From: Flavobacteriaceae bacterium
Lineage (GTDB): Bacteria; Bacteroidota; Bacteroidia; Flavobacteriales; Flavobacteriaceae
Assembly: GCA_002862645.1 (NCBI GenBank)
Contig: PKDQ01000022.1
Coordinates: 1-36,523 of the forward strand
Direction of reading: 5' to 3'
DNA length: 36,523 nt
In this document: piece by piece, positions 35,093-36,523 of the stretch
Position numbering within the stretch: the stretch's first letter is position 1
How the letters are laid out: the number at the start of each line of letters is the position of its first letter
Position numbers and translations under genes: made by a program
The notes under the pieces: generated by a model
Database searches by the model: none
The model's input: only the letters and a program-made list of their open reading frames with translations
Told to the model about the DNA's origin: nothing

Positions 35093-35905
35093 ATGAAAAC
35101 ATTTACCGAACGCCAAGCACAATCCGATCAGTTTTTCTTACTCGCAGGTCCTTGTGCTATCGAAGGAGAAGACATGGCATTGAGCATTGCAGAACATGTA
35201 GTTGAGGTTACAACTAAGCTGAATATTCCACTTGTTTTTAAGGGAAGTTTTAAAAAGGCCAACAGAAATCGTGTTGATAGCTTTACTGGAATTGGAGATG
35301 AAAGCGCACTAAAGATCCTTCAAAAAGTAGGTAAAACCTTTAATGTACCTACTGTTACGGACATACACGAAGTATCAGATGCTGAAAAAGCAGCCGAATA
35401 TGTAGATGTACTTCAAATTCCCGCTTTTTTGGTTCGCCAAACCGATTTAGTTTTTGCTGCAGCAAATACGGGTAAATACGTCAACCTAAAGAAAGGACAA
35501 TTCATGAGTCCAGAAAGTATGTCACATGCTGTATCAAAGGTCATTGATACAGGAAATGATAACGTATGGATAACAGACAGAGGGACCATGTTTGGGTACC
35601 AAGATATGGTAGTAGACTTTAGGGGTATTCCGGTGATGAAGTCAATCGCACCTACGATACTAGATGTAACGCATTCTTTGCAACAACCCAACCAATCAAG
35701 TGGGGTTACGGGTGGTCGTCCAGAGCTAATTGAAACCATAGCACGTGCAGGTATAGCAGCCGGAGTTGATGGCCTTTTTATGGAAACACATCACGATCCA
35801 AGTACTGCCAAGAGTGATGGAGCTAATATGCTGCCATTACATCTTCTAGAAGGTTTGCTCGAACGATTGACGATTCTTCGAACTACAGTTAATCAAATTT
35901 CTTAA
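35093..35905 (+). CDS. kdsA: 3-deoxy-D-manno-octulosonate 8-phosphate synthase (metal-dependent type)
   Basis: A 270 aa TIM-barrel enzyme that condenses arabinose 5-phosphate and phosphoenolpyruvate to Kdo-8-phosphate for the LPS inner core. The metal ligands of the class II enzymes are all visible: Cys21 in AGPCAIEG, the His of DVTHSLQ, the Glu of FMETHHDP and the Asp of AKSDGANMLP. Class I enzymes have Asn in place of this Cys. KGSFKKANRN and IPAFLVRQTD bind substrates. The frame is open to 34964 but that part is antisense to typA. LPS context fits the nearby polysaccharide genes. Confidence 0.95.
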   Translation: MKTFTERQAQSDQFFLLAGPCAIEGEDMALSIAEHVVEVTTKLNIPLVFKGSFKKANRNRVDSFTGIGDESALKILQKVGKTFNVPTVTDIHEVSDAEKAAEYVDVLQIPAFLVRQTDLVFAAANTGKYVNLKKGQFMSPESMSHAVSKVIDTGNDNVWITDRGTMFGYQDMVVDFRGIPVMKSIAPTILDVTHSLQQPNQSSGVTGGRPELIETIARAGIAAGVDGLFMETHHDPSTAKSDGANMLPLHLLEGLLERLTILRTTVNQIS

Positions 35906-35912
35906 AATAGCG

Positions 35913-35920
35913 TATATTTG
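35913..35920 (+). promoter_or_regulatory. -7 element for ssrA
   Basis: TATATTTG matches TAnnTTTG, eight bases after the kdsA stop. Transcription would start near 35927, leaving about 23 bases of leader to be removed by RNase P before the mature tmRNA end at 35950. Confidence 0.55.
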
Positions 35921-35949
35921 TCAAACATTTTGGGGTTCTTTGAAAGCAT

Positions 35950-36346
35950 GGGGTCGACTGGTATTGACAGCGAGATTCATGACAATGTAAGCAAGACGAG
36001 CGCTGGACTACAGCTCGTAAATATCATAGTACCACCATTTTAAATGGCGAGAATAACTACGCTCTTGCAGCCTAATTGACTGAATTATAGTAAGTCACTG
36101 GCCCAGTCCCGCAAGGCGGGAAGGTAAGATGTCTTTGGGAAGCCCTTGTTGACGGCGTTCCACCAAAAGGCACCATCAAAGTCAACATAGTGAATATGGA
36201 GCTTCGACATATTCTCAAAACAAAGAAGCTAAGTTAGCTGTGGGCGGTTTTCGGTCAGCAGCTATTCGAAAATTAAACGAAAACTATACTTGTAGAAAGC
36301 ATTGGATTTACTTGTTTGGACGAGGGTTCGATTCCCTCCGACTCCA
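35950..36346 (+). ncRNA. ssrA: tmRNA (ssrA)
   Basis: A one-piece tmRNA of about 397 bases. The tRNA-like domain pairs the 5' GGGGTCG with the 3' CGACTCC and has the T-arm GAGGGTTCGATTCCCTC; CCA is not encoded. The tag frame reads GENNYALAA followed by TAA (36046-36075), ending in the usual ALAA degradation signal. It rescues stalled ribosomes and marks the product for Clp-type proteases. A promoter box lies at 35913 and a terminator follows at once. Confidence 0.95.
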
Positions 36347-36347
36347 C

Positions 36348-36392
36348 AAATTATTTCCGGGAATAATAATTTATTCTTGGAAATAATTTTTT
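36348..36392 (+). terminator. Intrinsic terminator of ssrA
   Basis: AAATTATTTCC (36348-36358) pairs with GGAAATAATTT (36379-36389), and GGGAATAA with TTATTCTT inside it (two G-T pairs), closing on loop TAAT. A T-run ends at 36392. It begins two bases after the mature tmRNA. Confidence 0.8.
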
Positions 36393-36436
36393 ATACTACT
36401 AATTCATAAAAATATTTTTAAAGAAGTTAAAATTAC

Positions 36437-36523
36437 CTACCCTTTATCTTGTTTATTAGATTTTGGAGATGTTTTTTTTTGTTTAGTGTTATTCATAATG
36501 GTAAAACACTGTAGTATATTGTC
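36437..36523 (-). CDS. Possible 3' end of a gene running off the window (Lys-rich tail)
   Basis: On the minus strand a frame enters at the window edge and stays open for 28 codons to TAG at 36437, ending TSPKSNKQDKG. The charged, Lys/Asn/Ser-rich end looks like the tail of a protein converging on ssrA, but the stretch is short and AT-rich and may be non-coding. No function can be given. Confidence 0.3.
   Translation of the reverse strand, partial: DNILQCFTIMNNTKQKKTSPKSNKQDKG

Overview
This 36.5 kb window looks like a chromosomal segment of a Flavobacteriaceae-type Bacteroidetes. The pointers are a bacillithiol deacetylase (bshB1), a Rho factor with a long charged and asparagine-rich N-terminal insertion, a fused SecDF, a tmRNA with a GENNYALAA tag, an almost complete absence of Shine-Dalgarno sequences, and many copies of the Bacteroidetes -7 promoter element TAnnTTTG close to starts. 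The DNA is AT-rich. I see no rRNA, CRISPR array, insertion sequence, integrase or prophage. Most of the window is conserved housekeeping DNA, and I did not find a clear previously undescribed multi-gene system.

Left part (1-9420): a 3'-truncated tRNA-His(GTG). A leftward run follows: a DUF1599 protein, tpiA, prmA, clpS, a Cys-type glutathione peroxidase and bshB1. The divergent folP-cdaA pair (folate and c-di-AMP) comes next. It runs tail-to-tail into an ABC exporter transcribed with truA. A YfcE-like phosphodiesterase and a convergent family 2 glycosyltransferase close this part.

Middle (9421-27728): rho ends at a strong terminator and is followed by an isolated GT32-type glycosyltransferase. 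A translation block comes next (tRNA-Glu, rpsT, proS; tRNA-Glu and rpsT are only 13 bases apart). Then come an unusual Tyr/Trp/Asn-rich lipoprotein, an OmpP1/FadL-type outer-membrane protein, and the rightward cluster folE-cysS-yidD-lgt. On the minus strand follow secDF, mdh, gyrB and asnB. The divergent asnB/ftsE spacer is very AT-rich and carries two phased copies of a small dyad that look like operators.

Right part (27729-36523): ftsE (no ftsX beside it) and then an AT-rich surface-polysaccharide module: two family 2 glycosyltransferases, a phosphoethanolamine-transferase-like sulfatase-fold enzyme and a Wzx-like flippase. After it come typA/bipA, kdsA (metal-dependent type), ssrA with its promoter and terminator, and the probable 3' end of a gene leaving the window.

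Functional links: translation and its quality control (tRNAs, ProRS, CysRS, TruA, PrmA, S20, TypA, tmRNA, ClpS); envelope building (SecDF, YidD, Lgt with a lipoprotein substrate next to proS, an OMP, KdsA, glycosyltransferases, flippase, EptA-like enzyme); folate (FolP, FolE); thiol redox (BshB1, Gpx). Several starts are non-ATG (prmA, truA, a glycosyltransferase and the flippase use TTG; the DUF1599 gene uses GTG). Several apparent upstream extensions were trimmed because they overlap promoters or neighbouring genes.
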